From assembly GCA_041397825.1 (NCBI GenBank), contig JAWKVX010000002.1:496001-560000 (forward strand): 64,000 nt of DNA. Direction: 5' to 3'. The stretch comes from JANNSX01 sp041397825. Lineage in GTDB: Bacteria > Pseudomonadota > Alphaproteobacteria > Rhizobiales > Hyphomicrobiaceae. Of the stretch, positions 8,307-17,540 are shown piece by piece. The translations under genes were made by a program, and so were the position numbers. Numbering within the stretch: the stretch's first letter is position 1; each line of letters begins with the position of its first letter. The notes under the pieces are model-generated. The model had not been told where the DNA came from. It saw only the letters and a list, made by a program, of their open reading frames with translations, and did no database searches.

Positions 8307-9187
8307 GCGCGTCTCTCCTCGGGGATCAGCATGTCGAGCGTGAGCCACCAGGCCCTGAGCAATCTCAGTCTGAAGAGCACGGTGAGGGCCCCGAGCTTGG
8401 CTGCCACGCTCAGACGATCCGTGGCGATGATGCGGGGGGCATGGACGAGTGGCGAAAAGGCGACGGTGATCGGTCTCAGAATGCGCTGGATCGGCGTCGA
8501 GCCCGCCTCCTGCTCGAAGGCCGCCGCTTCGCTTGTCAGCCGTCGCCACTTGCGCCGGAGCTCGGCCCAGGACCGGCGCGCCGGATGGCTGACACGTGCG
8601 TGCTCGGCATAGGCGATGCGATAGCCCATAGCGCGGGCGCGCCAGCACCAGTCGAGATCTTCGGAGACCCTTGTCCTGAACCCACCAACGGCATCGAAGA
8701 CGCCCCGGGTCGTGAACAGGTTGGCTGTGACCGAGAACGCCTTCTCCTCGACATAGCGGCGGTTGTCGAAGGCAAACACGACCTCGAAGGCTTCGGCGGC
8801 GGTGGGGTGGCTTGGGTCCGGCACCGACACGGTAACGGTGCCGCCGACAAGGTCCGCTTGCTCCAGGGCACAGAGGCCCGCCTCGAGCCAACATCTGTCC
8901 GGCACGCAGTCGCTGTCGGTGAAGGCAAGAATCCTGTGACGGCTCACGGCGACACCACCGTTGCGGGCAGGACCCGCACCGGGTTCCGCGACTCGGACGA
9001 TGCGCGCCATCGGCACCTCCGACTGGAGCTTGCCGAGATCCATCTTCGAGCCGTTGTCGGCAACGATGATCTCGAAGCGCTCGCGCGGGAGCGACTGCTG
9101 CTCGAGCGCGGCGACGCAGCTCTTGAGCCGGTCGAGGTCGTCGAGATGCGGGATGATGACGGATATCTTTGCGTCAGCGGCCGGCAT
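8303..9187 (-). CDS. Glycosyltransferase family 2
   Basis: 294 residues from the ATG at 9187. A GT-A fold is shown by ISVIIPHLDDLDRL, the VADNGS strand, the metal-binding DSD at residues 91-93 (AFTDSDCVPD) and a later EDLDWCWRARAMGY that supplies the catalytic acidic residue. The C-terminal 100 residues have hydrophobic helices suggestive of membrane association. The start overlaps the upstream glycosyltransferase gene by 14 bp; a longer frame reaching 9331 would overlap far more and lacks family similarity. Likely role: assembly of a cell-surface glycan. Donor and acceptor unknown. Confidence 0.85.
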   Translation of the reverse strand: MPAADAKISVIIPHLDDLDRLKSCVAALEQQSLPRERFEIIVADNGSKMDLGKLQSEVPMARIVRVAEPGAGPARNGGVAVSRHRILAFTDSDCVPDRCWLEAGLCALEQADLVGGTVTVSVPDPSHPTAAEAFEVVFAFDNRRYVEEKAFSVTANLFTTRGVFDAVGGFRTRVSEDLDWCWRARAMGYRIAYAEHARVSHPARRSWAELRRKWRRLTSEAAAFEQEAGSTPIQRILRPITVAFSPLVHAPRIIATDRLSVAAKLGALTVLFRLRLLRAWWLTLDMLIPEERRA

Positions 9188-10196
9188 GCCTGCCTCCCGG
9201 GATCGGGGCCGCGGGAAGAGCCTGAGCGTCGGGCGATGACCGAGCCGGATCGTAGCCCGATAGCCACTCGTCACGGCGAGCCCAGACCGCACTCCATTGC
9301 CGAGCGCGATCGGTGAGCGAGGGGCGGCCAAGACACCGGCCCGCCAGCCAGAATGCGGCGGCGCGTGTCACAGGCCATGCGGCATTGAGAGCAAGTGCGA
9401 TGGGCACGAGAGGGGTCGAGAAATGGCGGCGGATGAGGGTCGACTTGGCTTTGAGGACCTTGATCGCCTTCTCGGCCCGTGTCACCTCCGAGGCGCCACC
9501 GTGATGGATGATGGTGGCCTCCGGCGTCACGCGAGGCCGAGCTCCGAGAGCGCGTGCCATCCGGCAGAGATGACCTTCCTCGCCATACATGAAAAAGGTC
9601 GGGTCGAAGCCGCCAATCCGGTGCCACAAGGATGCCGGCACGAGCAGGAAGCAACCGGTGACGATGTCGACCTCGCGCTCGGTGCCCCTGTCCCAGCCGC
9701 CATAGGCCTCGGAGTTGAAGATGGGACTGGCCGGAAAGAGCCCGGAAAGTCCGATCGCCCGGCAGAACAGGTTCCAGAGTGACAGGCGGCGGAAGCAGTT
9801 CGTGGCATTGATGCTGCCGTCGGCGAACAACGTTCGTCCGCCCCACAGCCGGGCCTCGGGTGTGCGCCGCGCAAACGCCATCAGGGCGGAGATGGCACCT
9901 TCGAGAACCACCGTGTCCGGATTGAGTAGGAGGATGTAGTCGCCCCGCGCCAGCTCTGCGGCTCGATTGTTGGCGGCGGCGAAGCCGAGGTTGACGGGTG
10001 AGGCGATGAAGTGCGTGACGTCGGCATGCGCGGCGATCATTTCGGCGGAGCCATCGGTCGAGGCGTTGTCGACGACGATCGTCTCGTAGCTGGTCTGCGG
10101 CGCGCCGGCTGCGATCGAGTCGAGACACGCACGTGTCATCGCGCGCGTGTTGAAGCTCACGACGATGATCGACAGCTCGGGACGCGACTCGTTCAT
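9174..10196 (-). CDS. Glycosyltransferase family 2 (rhamnosyltransferase-like)
   Basis: About 340 residues. Motifs of the GT2 rhamnosyltransferase-type branch are clear: LSIIVVSFNTR, VVDNASTDGS, PVNLGFAAANNRA, LLLNPDTVV (the nucleotide/metal site) and VTGCFLLVP followed by GGFDPTFFMYGEE. The GGFD/EE region provides the catalytic base. The C-terminal part has hydrophobic helices. It heads a three-gene minus-strand unit (this enzyme, second GT2, methyltransferase) whose reading frames overlap, so the three probably act on one glycan. An in-frame ATG six codons upstream (MYPSVR) is an alternative start. Confidence 0.88.
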   Translation of the reverse strand: MNESRPELSIIVVSFNTRAMTRACLDSIAAGAPQTSYETIVVDNASTDGSAEMIAAHADVTHFIASPVNLGFAAANNRAAELARGDYILLLNPDTVVLEGAISALMAFARRTPEARLWGGRTLFADGSINATNCFRRLSLWNLFCRAIGLSGLFPASPIFNSEAYGGWDRGTEREVDIVTGCFLLVPASLWHRIGGFDPTFFMYGEEGHLCRMARALGARPRVTPEATIIHHGGASEVTRAEKAIKVLKAKSTLIRRHFSTPLVPIALALNAAWPVTRAAAFWLAGRCLGRPSLTDRARQWSAVWARRDEWLSGYDPARSSPDAQALPAAPIPGGRHAGR

Positions 10197-10319
10197 GCGG
10201 ACGCTCGGATACACGCTGACGGGTGCGCAGCCCTCTGCCGCCCACAGCTCGCACGAGTGCTACTGAATCAGGGTTAAGGCCCGGTTACGTCGCCGCAATC
10301 GGCGTCAATGGCAACGAAT

Positions 10320-11015
10320 TCATCTCCCGGTGGAGAGAAACGCGCGATCCTCTCCTTCGAGGCGAATCGCAGTCAGCGCGCCGGTCATCCAGGCGCCGGT
10401 ATCGATGCCGATCCGGTTGGTCCGCACCTCCGGCTCGCTCGCCGGCGTGTGACCGTGCACGACGATGCGGCCGAGGTCGCCAGCATGACCGAGAAAATCG
10501 TGCCGGATCCACAATAGATCGTTCGGCCGCTGGGCGCCGAGCGCGACGTTCGGGCGGATGCCCGCATGCACGAAGAGGTAGTCGCCCGCCTCGTGCGTCA
10601 GTGCGAGGCTATCGAAGAAGTGCCAGTGCGTGCCGAAGGCCTCGGCGATCTCGCTGCTCGAGGCATGGTGACGGTGAATGCCGTAGGACCTGAGGGTCGC
10701 CTCACCGCCATTGGCCAGCCAGATCTCGAGTCCCGCCGGACTAATGAGCGCCTTGAGAAGCATGTCCTCGTGGTTGCCCTTTAGAAAGATCGGCCTGCAG
10801 CCCTTGGGAATGCGGGTCTCGAGAAGCTCGACCACCTGCTTGGAGGCTGGACCCCTGTCGATGTAGTCGCCGAGAAACACCAGTCGGGTCTCGGCCAACG
10901 CGGGGCGTTGCCGTTGATCGGCCGCAATGGCCGCGAGCATCTCGGCGAGCAGATCGGCACGGCCATGGATGTCGCCGATGGCATAGATTCTGAGATCGTC
11001 GGGTATACGCGGCAT
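10320..11015 (-). CDS. Metallophosphoesterase, PPP-type serine/threonine phosphatase family
   Basis: 231 residues. All dinuclear-metal motifs of the PPP superfamily are in place: GDIHG (14-18), GDYIDRG (49-55), GNHE (80-83), VHAG and VHGHTP. The size and the IGIDTGA ending match bacterial ApaH/PrpE-like phosphatases, which dephosphorylate proteins or hydrolyse dinucleoside tetraphosphates. The substrate cannot be fixed. The chosen ATG at 11015 opens directly onto the DDLRIYAIGDIHG core; the frame continues upstream without similarity. It lies 77 bp downstream of the tail-anchored small gene on the same strand. Confidence 0.87.
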   Translation of the reverse strand: MPRIPDDLRIYAIGDIHGRADLLAEMLAAIAADQRQRPALAETRLVFLGDYIDRGPASKQVVELLETRIPKGCRPIFLKGNHEDMLLKALISPAGLEIWLANGGEATLRSYGIHRHHASSSEIAEAFGTHWHFFDSLALTHEAGDYLFVHAGIRPNVALGAQRPNDLLWIRHDFLGHAGDLGRIVVHGHTPASEPEVRTNRIGIDTGAWMTGALTAIRLEGEDRAFLSTGR

Positions 11016-11092
11016 GTTCGGGAGCGTGTCCTCGGGCGTCGAAAGCCCGCCTACAGTTGCATGCTCGGCGCGCCGGCGAAAGTCCGGTGGTC

Positions 11093-11503
11093 TCAAAGCA
11101 TGCCGAGAAACCGGAGTGCAATACCCAAGGCCGCGAGGAGCACCGTGAGAAGGATCATCACGGGCAGCCAGGCGCGTTGGGACTTCGCGTCCTTGGGGGA
11201 CGGCGCCCAGATCGTCCAGGAGGCCTGTCGTCGCCAACCGTCGTCCTGATCGCGGAAGGCCATCAGTAGTCGCTCGAGCTCGTCGGCTGTGAGAGGTCTG
11301 TCCGCATCATAGATGCGTCGCCCCTCGACATAGGTGACGCGAAACTGGCCCTGCTCGGGGCCCGGGTCGGCCTCTATGGAGGTTCCGTCGAGGTTCACCA
11401 TCTCGATCGTCCACTCCTCGGGTACGCGCCCGCGCGGGATCGCCCGCACGATGTCGGCCGATGTCGGATTGTCGGTCGTCTTTCCCTCGAAGTTGAGACG
11501 CAT
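11093..11503 (-). CDS. Small tail-anchored protein of unknown function
   Basis: 136 residues that I do not recognise. The soluble N-terminal part is acidic and contains PRGRVPEEWTIEMVNLDG and YDADRPLTADELERLLMAF. It is followed by a basic/Trp segment and one C-terminal transmembrane helix (LPVMILLTVLLAALGIALRF), predicting an inner-membrane tail anchor with the domain in the cytoplasm. I start at the ATG at 11503; the frame extends 27 codons upstream without features. It shares the strand with the phosphatase gene and could be co-transcribed with it. Confidence 0.6.
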   Translation of the reverse strand: MRLNFEGKTTDNPTSADIVRAIPRGRVPEEWTIEMVNLDGTSIEADPGPEQGQFRVTYVEGRRIYDADRPLTADELERLLMAFRDQDDGWRRQASWTIWAPSPKDAKSQRAWLPVMILLTVLLAALGIALRFLGML

Positions 11504-11742
11504 CGTCGAGCTGTTTTTCGGTATGCCGTCGTTTCTGGCCGTCAATGCACGCGAGAGTTCAGGCTGTCGTGCCCGGACAACCATAGCCGACCATGCGCAT
11601 ACCGCAAATCGGAGGCGGCAGGGTCGCCGGATGGCCGTGATATGAGAGCCGTGCTAACCTTTTCGGTGAATGGGATGGCGGCACGGGGAAGCCGGACCAT
11701 GGCGCTCGGCGATCCCTCCCGAAACCACCCCACGGAGACAGC

Positions 11743-12864
11743 ATGACGACGCCCGCCCTCTTCTCGGAGCTCAAGCTTCGCGACCTGACGCTGAAGAACC
11801 GCATCGTGTTGTCGCCAATGTGCCAGTATCTGGCGGTCGATGGCCTCGTTCAGGACTGGCACTACGCCCATCACAGCCGCTACGCCCTGTCCGGCCTCGG
11901 CCTCGCCATTGTCGAGGCGACGGCTGTGCAAAGGGATGGCCGCATCACTCATGGCTGCACCGGGCTTTGGGACGACAGCCAGATCGGCGGCATGAAGCGG
12001 ATCGTCGATCTCTATCATGCGCACGGCGTGGCCGTGGGCATCCAGCTCGGGCATTCAGGCCGTCGCGGCAGCGCCCACCGGCCATGGGAGGGTGCGCATC
12101 CGATCGGCGCCGACGACAGGCACGAGCCGGCCTGGGAGACGGTCGGTCCGAGCGCGATCCCCGAGAAGTCGGGCGGACCGGTTCCCCGCGAGCTCAGTGT
12201 GACCGAGATCGAGGCGCTGACGGATGACTTCGTAGCCGCGGCCAGACGCGCCCTCATGGCGGGTTTCGATGTCGTCGAGATCCACGGTGCCCACGGCTAT
12301 CTCATTCATTCCTTCGTCTCGCCGATCTCCAACCAGCGTACGGACGGCTATGGTGGAACTCCTGAGAAGCGCATGCGGCTGCCACTTGAGATCACCGAGG
12401 CAGTGCGCCGCGTCTGGCCCGAGGACAAGCCGCTCTTCTATCGTGTCTCTGCCGTCGATGGCGTAGTCGGAGGGCTCTCGATCACCGAGACGACGCGACT
12501 GGCGGCGAAGCTCAAGGAGCTCGGGGTCGACGTCATCGACTGCTCGTCGGGGGGCATGGCCGGACCCGCGACGCTCTCCACAGCGAAGCTCCGCCCGGGG
12601 TTTCAGGTACCCTATGCCGAGGCGATCAAGCGCGATGCCCGCATTCGCACGATGGCGGTCGGCGCCATCCTCGACGGACCTCAGGCACAAGCGATCATTG
12701 CACGTGGCCAGGCCGATCTGGTTGCCATCGGTCGCGAGATGCTGTCGGACCCGAATTTTGCCTACCATGCGGCCGAGGCGGTGGACCTTGCCGACCCCTA
12801 CGCCGTTCTGCCGCGCTACTACGGCTTCTATCTCGAGCGTCGTGCCAAGGTGCTGGAGCGGTAG
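11743..12864 (+). CDS. NADH:flavin oxidoreductase, Old Yellow Enzyme family (YqjM-like)
   Basis: 373 residues, an FMN-dependent ene-reductase. It belongs to the YqjM/xenobiotic-reductase class by its start (LFSELKLRDLTLKNRIVLSPMCQY) with the flavin-modulating Cys27, and by the substrate-binding His181/His184 in EIHGAHGYLIHSF. SPISNQRTDGYGG and the C-terminal IGREMLSDPNF complete the pattern. Such enzymes reduce activated C=C bonds of unsaturated carbonyl compounds with NADPH. No partner gene is adjacent; it is convergent with the PAP2 gene five bases downstream. Confidence 0.92.
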   Translation: MTTPALFSELKLRDLTLKNRIVLSPMCQYLAVDGLVQDWHYAHHSRYALSGLGLAIVEATAVQRDGRITHGCTGLWDDSQIGGMKRIVDLYHAHGVAVGIQLGHSGRRGSAHRPWEGAHPIGADDRHEPAWETVGPSAIPEKSGGPVPRELSVTEIEALTDDFVAAARRALMAGFDVVEIHGAHGYLIHSFVSPISNQRTDGYGGTPEKRMRLPLEITEAVRRVWPEDKPLFYRVSAVDGVVGGLSITETTRLAAKLKELGVDVIDCSSGGMAGPATLSTAKLRPGFQVPYAEAIKRDARIRTMAVGAILDGPQAQAIIARGQADLVAIGREMLSDPNFAYHAAEAVDLADPYAVLPRYYGFYLERRAKVLER

Positions 12865-12869
12865 AACGG

Positions 12870-13640
12870 CTATGGCGTGGGTGGATGGCCGTTGTCGCTT
12901 AGGCCCTCAAGCTCGATTTTGCCACGCCCCTGTAGCCAGAGCATCACCAGCCAGGCGAGCGCCGACCAACCGGCGCCGAGAGCCCAGCCGGCGACGACGT
13001 CACTCGGCCAGTGGACACCGAGGTAGATGCGGCTCAGTCCCACCAAGAGTGTCAGAACCGCGGCGATCGACATCACATAGGATTTGACGCGCTTGCGGGA
13101 TTCGGTCCGCGCGAGCAGGGTGCCAAGGGTCAGATAGACGACGGCGGCCATCATGGCATGGCCGGACGGGAAGCTTGCTGTGAAGACCTCGGTGCCATAG
13201 GGCACCAGATCCGGCCTCGGCCGGGCGAAGCCGAGCTTGATCAACTGGCCGACGACGGTACCGCTGACGACGGCGCCCAGAACCATGAGCGCGGCATGGC
13301 TGCGCCGGGTGAACGCCAGATAGCCGACGACGCTCAGTGAGATGAAAGTGAGAACGGCGGTCGAGCCCATGGCCGAGATGTCGCGCATGGCCTCCTCGAG
13401 CCAGGTCGGGCCGATCGGGTCGCCGAGATTGGAGGGCTCGCGCAGGGCCAGGAGCAGCTCCCGGTCGAGCTGGCGCGTGCCGCCGACCGCGACGGCCTCG
13501 GCAACGATCCCGAACAGGCAAAGCAGGGTGGCGAAGCTTACGATGGCGATCAGCGTGTCGCGCTCGAGGGCCGGAACGCCGAGCGCCCGACGAATGAGAT
13601 TCGTCGGATCGGCAATCGCGCGTCGGATCGCTCCCATCAT
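12870..13640 (-). CDS. PAP2-family membrane phosphatase
   Basis: 256 residues with about six transmembrane segments. The three phosphatase motifs are present in order: K-L-G-F-A-R-P-R-P (KxxxxxxRP type), FPSGHAMM (PSGH) and SRIYLGVHWPSDVVAGW (SRxxxxxHxxxD). Members dephosphorylate lipid phosphates, for example undecaprenyl pyrophosphate or phosphatidylglycerol phosphate, on the outer face of the inner membrane. The gene ends five bases from the convergent oxidoreductase gene, and its start is only three bases from the hyuB stop on the same strand, so it may be read from the hyuAB transcript. Confidence 0.88.
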   Translation of the reverse strand: MMGAIRRAIADPTNLIRRALGVPALERDTLIAIVSFATLLCLFGIVAEAVAVGGTRQLDRELLLALREPSNLGDPIGPTWLEEAMRDISAMGSTAVLTFISLSVVGYLAFTRRSHAALMVLGAVVSGTVVGQLIKLGFARPRPDLVPYGTEVFTASFPSGHAMMAAVVYLTLGTLLARTESRKRVKSYVMSIAAVLTLLVGLSRIYLGVHWPSDVVAGWALGAGWSALAWLVMLWLQGRGKIELEGLSDNGHPPTP

Positions 13641-13643
13641 GGC

Positions 13644-15263
13644 CTAGTCACCGTCCGGTCGTCCCCAACCGGCTCCGCCCGCCGCTCTAAGTCGAAGCCG
13701 CTCGCCAGCCTCGAGCGGCACGGCCACCCATTTGCTCGTCAAGTCGTCGGCGAGCCCGTTTCGCCGGACGATGCAGGCCGAGGCCAGTCCGCCGGCACCG
13801 CCGCCATCGACTCCCCAGGGCGCAGTTTCCGGCTGCGTTTGCTGCGTATAGCCAGACACGACCATGCCGGATGTCAGCATCTCGTACTCGCGTTCGATAC
13901 CTAGGCCGCCGCTGTGCTTGCCGGTGCCGCCGGACCCCTCGACGAGCCGGGTCGAGACCACCCGGATCGGTCCGGTCGTCTCCATGACCTCGGCCGAGAG
14001 CAGGGCGCAGTTGCCGCCATGCGTGTCGACGCCGCTGATGCCGTCCTGGCGGGCCGATCCGCCCATGCCGCCGCCGATGATGTCGGTGACGACGAAATAG
14101 GGCGGGCGAGCGCCATCCGCGGTGACCGCCTGGCGCGTGTCGAAACCTCCGATGACGAAGGTTGGAAAGGAAATCTGACAGCCGGCGGAGGCCGTTGTCG
14201 GCGATAGCGTGGTCAGTGCCTTGAGAACAACGTCGGCCACCGCCTGCTGGGTCAGATGGCGTACCGAGACTGCCGCCGGCTCGCGCGGATTGAGCAACGA
14301 CCCTTCGGGAACCATAATCTTGATGGGACGATTGCAGCCTTCGTTCTGCGGCAGCTCCGGCGTGAACATCACCTTGACCGCGTAGTGCACCATGGAGACC
14401 GTCGAGGCGACCGGGCAATTGAGACCATTCGGACGTTGCAGGCTCGTGCCCGAGAAATCGATGGTCAGGTCGCTGCCGTCGATCGTTGCCGTCGCAACCA
14501 GTCGCATCGGCGCCTTCGACGAGGCGTCGTCCTCGATGAGAATCTCGGCCCTGGCGTGTTTGACCGCCGCGCTCTCGAGCGCGTGCCTGACGAACCGTTC
14601 CGAATAGTCGTGCAGCGACTTGATGCGGGCCGCGAAGCCCTCGGCGCCATACTTGGCGACGAGCTCGGCCAGCCGCCGCTCGCCGGTCCGGCAAGCCGCC
14701 ACCTGGGCGTTTAGATCGCCGATCGAGGCCTTCGGATCGCGTACGTTGCGGGCGAAGATCTTGTAGATGGCCTGGTTCGGCTGACCGCGCTCGATGAGCT
14801 TCAATGGCGGTAGCCGCAAGCCTTCCTCGAACACCTCGAGCGCCGTTGCCGACTCCGATCCCGGCACGCGACCGCCGACGTCGATGTGATGTGCGACGGT
14901 CGAGGCGATGGCCACGATCCTTCCCCCGGCAAAGATGGGCGAGAAGAGGACGATGTCGGGCGTATGCGTGCAACCGTAGTAGGGGTCGTTGCAGACGATG
15001 ACGTCGCCGTCGTGCCAGTCGCTCAAGGGGATGTCCCGAAGCATGTGGCGGTAGGCCGTCGGCATGATGCCGAGCTGGGCCGGGATGGTCGGGGCCTGCG
15101 AGATCGTGTTGCCATCCGGGTCGAGCAGGCCGCAGGCATAGTCGATCATATCCCAGATGATGGCCGAGAAGGCCGAGCGGCAGAGCGCCTTGGACATCTC
15201 CTCCGCGACGGAGACGACTTCATGCTGGAACACGTCCCGGTCGATGGCGTCGATGCCGGTCAT
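13644..15263 (-). CDS. hyuB: Hydantoinase/oxoprolinase beta subunit (HyuB)
   Basis: 539 residues, the B subunit of the ATP-dependent N-methylhydantoinase / 5-oxoprolinase / acetone-carboxylase superfamily. The signature is GDVIVCNDPYYGCTHTPDIVLFSPIF with the metal-binding THxxD, followed by HHIDVGG and the family's later Gly-rich region (GGGMGGSARQDG). It starts at the ATG at 15263, which overlaps the hyuA stop by four bases (ATGA). The partners hydrolyse cyclic amides such as hydantoins or 5-oxoproline with ATP. Lying divergent from an amine-type importer and amidases, the pair probably processes an imported cyclic amide. Confidence 0.92.
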   Translation of the reverse strand: MTGIDAIDRDVFQHEVVSVAEEMSKALCRSAFSAIIWDMIDYACGLLDPDGNTISQAPTIPAQLGIMPTAYRHMLRDIPLSDWHDGDVIVCNDPYYGCTHTPDIVLFSPIFAGGRIVAIASTVAHHIDVGGRVPGSESATALEVFEEGLRLPPLKLIERGQPNQAIYKIFARNVRDPKASIGDLNAQVAACRTGERRLAELVAKYGAEGFAARIKSLHDYSERFVRHALESAAVKHARAEILIEDDASSKAPMRLVATATIDGSDLTIDFSGTSLQRPNGLNCPVASTVSMVHYAVKVMFTPELPQNEGCNRPIKIMVPEGSLLNPREPAAVSVRHLTQQAVADVVLKALTTLSPTTASAGCQISFPTFVIGGFDTRQAVTADGARPPYFVVTDIIGGGMGGSARQDGISGVDTHGGNCALLSAEVMETTGPIRVVSTRLVEGSGGTGKHSGGLGIEREYEMLTSGMVVSGYTQQTQPETAPWGVDGGGAGGLASACIVRRNGLADDLTSKWVAVPLEAGERLRLRAAGGAGWGRPDGD

Positions 15264-17308
15264 GGCGAAGCTCCCGAAACAACGATCTCGCCCCCCACAC
15301 GAACTTCGGCAACATCGCCGGGTGCGAGAACGATGGTCGAGTCCTTTTGCGTTAGAATGGCCGGCCCGGCCACCCTCGAGCCAGACGCAAGCGTCGCTCG
15401 GGCAATCACCTGGGCAAGCTCGCCGCGGGCCCCGAAATAGACCATCCGGCTCGCGGGTGGTCGGCATGGCTCGGTGGCCTCGGCTGCGTGGCTGGCGAGA
15501 TCGGGGGTATCGAGGCGGCCGACGGCTTCGGCCCGCAAGTTGACGATCTCGACGGGCGCGGCCGGATCGGCGTGGCCATAACTCTGCTCGTGCTGCCGGT
15601 GGAACGCCGCCGACAGCTCGGCCGCGTCGTAGCGCTCGCCAAGATAGTCCGGGATCGCCATGACGATCTCGTGAAACTGACCAATGTAGCGCAAATCGGC
15701 CATGAAGCGGTACGCGCGCCGATCCGGCGTGACGCCGTCGGTTTCGAGCTCGTCTGCGAGGCGGGTCTTGAGGTCGCCGAGGCGAGCCTCGATGTCTTGC
15801 GGCTGGACACGATCAAGGGGCGCGCGGAACGGTGTCTGGAGGATATGCCGGATGTCGGCGGCGAGTAGTCCCTCGGCGGCGAACACACCGGGATGACGCG
15901 GCACCACGATGCGTCGCATTCCGAGGTCGCGTGCGATCATGCCCGCATAGAGCGGCCCGGCACCACCGAACGGGATCAGTGTCATACGTCTTGGATCGAG
16001 ACCGCGTTCGACGCAGAGCGTCCGGATCGACTGCACGAGCTGAGCATTGGCGACCCGGATGATGCCGAAGGCCGCCTCGTGACGTCCGAGACCGAGAGGA
16101 TTGGCAATAGTCCGCTCGATCGCCTCGGCCGCCTTGTCGGCATCGAGCTGGACCTCGCCGCCGAGATAGTCCTCGGCTGCGAGCCAGCCGAGCACGACGG
16201 CGGCATCTGTGACGGTCGGCTCCTCGCCGCCCATGCCGTAGCAGGCCGGACCCGGCACCGCACCGGCCGACATCGGTCCGACACGAAGTCCGCCGCCGGC
16301 ATCGACCCAGGCAATCGAGCCGCCGCCATTCGACATGGTCTCGACGTCGATCGTCGGTAGCCGGATCGGCTGGCCGTCGAGCGTTCGGGACATGCGGGTC
16401 TTGGCCTCGCCCGCCGTGATGGCGGAGAAATCGGCGGACGTTCCGCCCACGTCGATCGTCACCGCTTCGGAGATGCCAAGGCGGCGGCAGAGGTCCACCG
16501 CCGCAATGACGCCGCCAGCAAGACCCGAGGTCAGCATGTGGCCGGGATTCTCGCGGGCCGCCCGCGGCGTGGCGACACCCCCGTCCGAGCGCATGAGGCG
16601 AAGAGTGCCCTTGAAGCCGAGGCCTTTGAGCGTGCTCTCGAGCTCGTCGAGATAGCGCGCGACGACGGGACCAACATAGGCGGCCATAGCGGTCGTCGAG
16701 GCCCGCGGCCACTCCTCGAGCTGCGGATTGACGACATGTGACGCATAGACCGGTATGTCTGGCAGAGCCTCTCGGAGCGCACTGGCTAGCTTCTCCTCGT
16801 GCGCGGGTGCCAGAAACGAGAAGTGGAGCGAGAGCGCGACGGCCTCTGGCTCGATGGTGCGGAGCTGGTTGATGCAGCGCTGGATCTCGCGTTGCGACAA
16901 GGGCTCGACGATGGCACCGAAGGCATCGACCCTCTCGGCCACCTCGACCACGTTGCAGCGCTCGACGACCGGCTTCGGCTTCGATTGGATCAGGGCGTAG
17001 GTCTTGGGTCTGAGCTGGTTGCCGATCTCTAGAACATCGCCGGCGCCCGCTGTCGTGACCAGCGCGACCTTGGCGCCAGCGCGCATCAGAAAGGCATTCG
17101 TCGGCACGGTGAAGCCATGCACGAAAAGGCCGACGTCGCTCACCGTGTGACCGGCTGCCCGGCAGAGGCGCTCAATGCCCGGTGCGATCGCCGCTGCCCG
17201 GCCACGAGCACCCGACGGCACCTTGTCGACCAGGACGCGGCCTGAGGTCGTATCGACCAGCACGAGATCGGTGAACGTGCCTCCGACGTCGGCGGCGAGT
17301 GTGATCAT
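15260..17308 (-). CDS. hyuA: Hydantoinase/oxoprolinase alpha subunit (HyuA)
   Basis: 682 residues. The actin-like ATPase fold is marked by AADVGGTFTDLVLVD at the N-terminus and by the second phosphate motif TIDVGGTSADFS near residue 285. Hydantoinase_A N, core and C-terminal regions are all present at usual length. It works with HyuB encoded immediately downstream. It is divergent from the ABC transporter operon, with 232 bp between the hyuA start and the ATPase start, presumably containing both promoters. The exact substrate (N-methylhydantoin, 5-oxoproline or another lactam) cannot be told from sequence. Confidence 0.92.
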   Translation of the reverse strand: MITLAADVGGTFTDLVLVDTTSGRVLVDKVPSGARGRAAAIAPGIERLCRAAGHTVSDVGLFVHGFTVPTNAFLMRAGAKVALVTTAGAGDVLEIGNQLRPKTYALIQSKPKPVVERCNVVEVAERVDAFGAIVEPLSQREIQRCINQLRTIEPEAVALSLHFSFLAPAHEEKLASALREALPDIPVYASHVVNPQLEEWPRASTTAMAAYVGPVVARYLDELESTLKGLGFKGTLRLMRSDGGVATPRAARENPGHMLTSGLAGGVIAAVDLCRRLGISEAVTIDVGGTSADFSAITAGEAKTRMSRTLDGQPIRLPTIDVETMSNGGGSIAWVDAGGGLRVGPMSAGAVPGPACYGMGGEEPTVTDAAVVLGWLAAEDYLGGEVQLDADKAAEAIERTIANPLGLGRHEAAFGIIRVANAQLVQSIRTLCVERGLDPRRMTLIPFGGAGPLYAGMIARDLGMRRIVVPRHPGVFAAEGLLAADIRHILQTPFRAPLDRVQPQDIEARLGDLKTRLADELETDGVTPDRRAYRFMADLRYIGQFHEIVMAIPDYLGERYDAAELSAAFHRQHEQSYGHADPAAPVEIVNLRAEAVGRLDTPDLASHAAEATEPCRPPASRMVYFGARGELAQVIARATLASGSRVAGPAILTQKDSTIVLAPGDVAEVRVGGEIVVSGASP

Positions 17309-17540
17309 TCGTATTCCAGACAGCTACTCATTTGTGCGCCGAAACTCGCAGGTTGTTGCGCACGAAGTCAACAAGTCCGCAGGCCGTGGCACGAGCGGTA
17401 GCGGCAACTTGCAAAAGACTGCGGCATCGGCCTTGGCAAAGCCCTGAGGGTATGGCTAAGTTGTGCCCTTGGGGAGCCATCCGGGCCGGAAGCAAAGAAG
17501 CCCGGGGCAACTGATACGCAAAGGGGAAGCGCAGGCGAGC

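Noticed and set aside
17309..17540. TTGGCA and TATGGC hexamers as the promoter of the amine transporter operon
   Set aside because: Spacing is only about 12 bases, too short for a sigma-70 promoter; I could not define a better pair.
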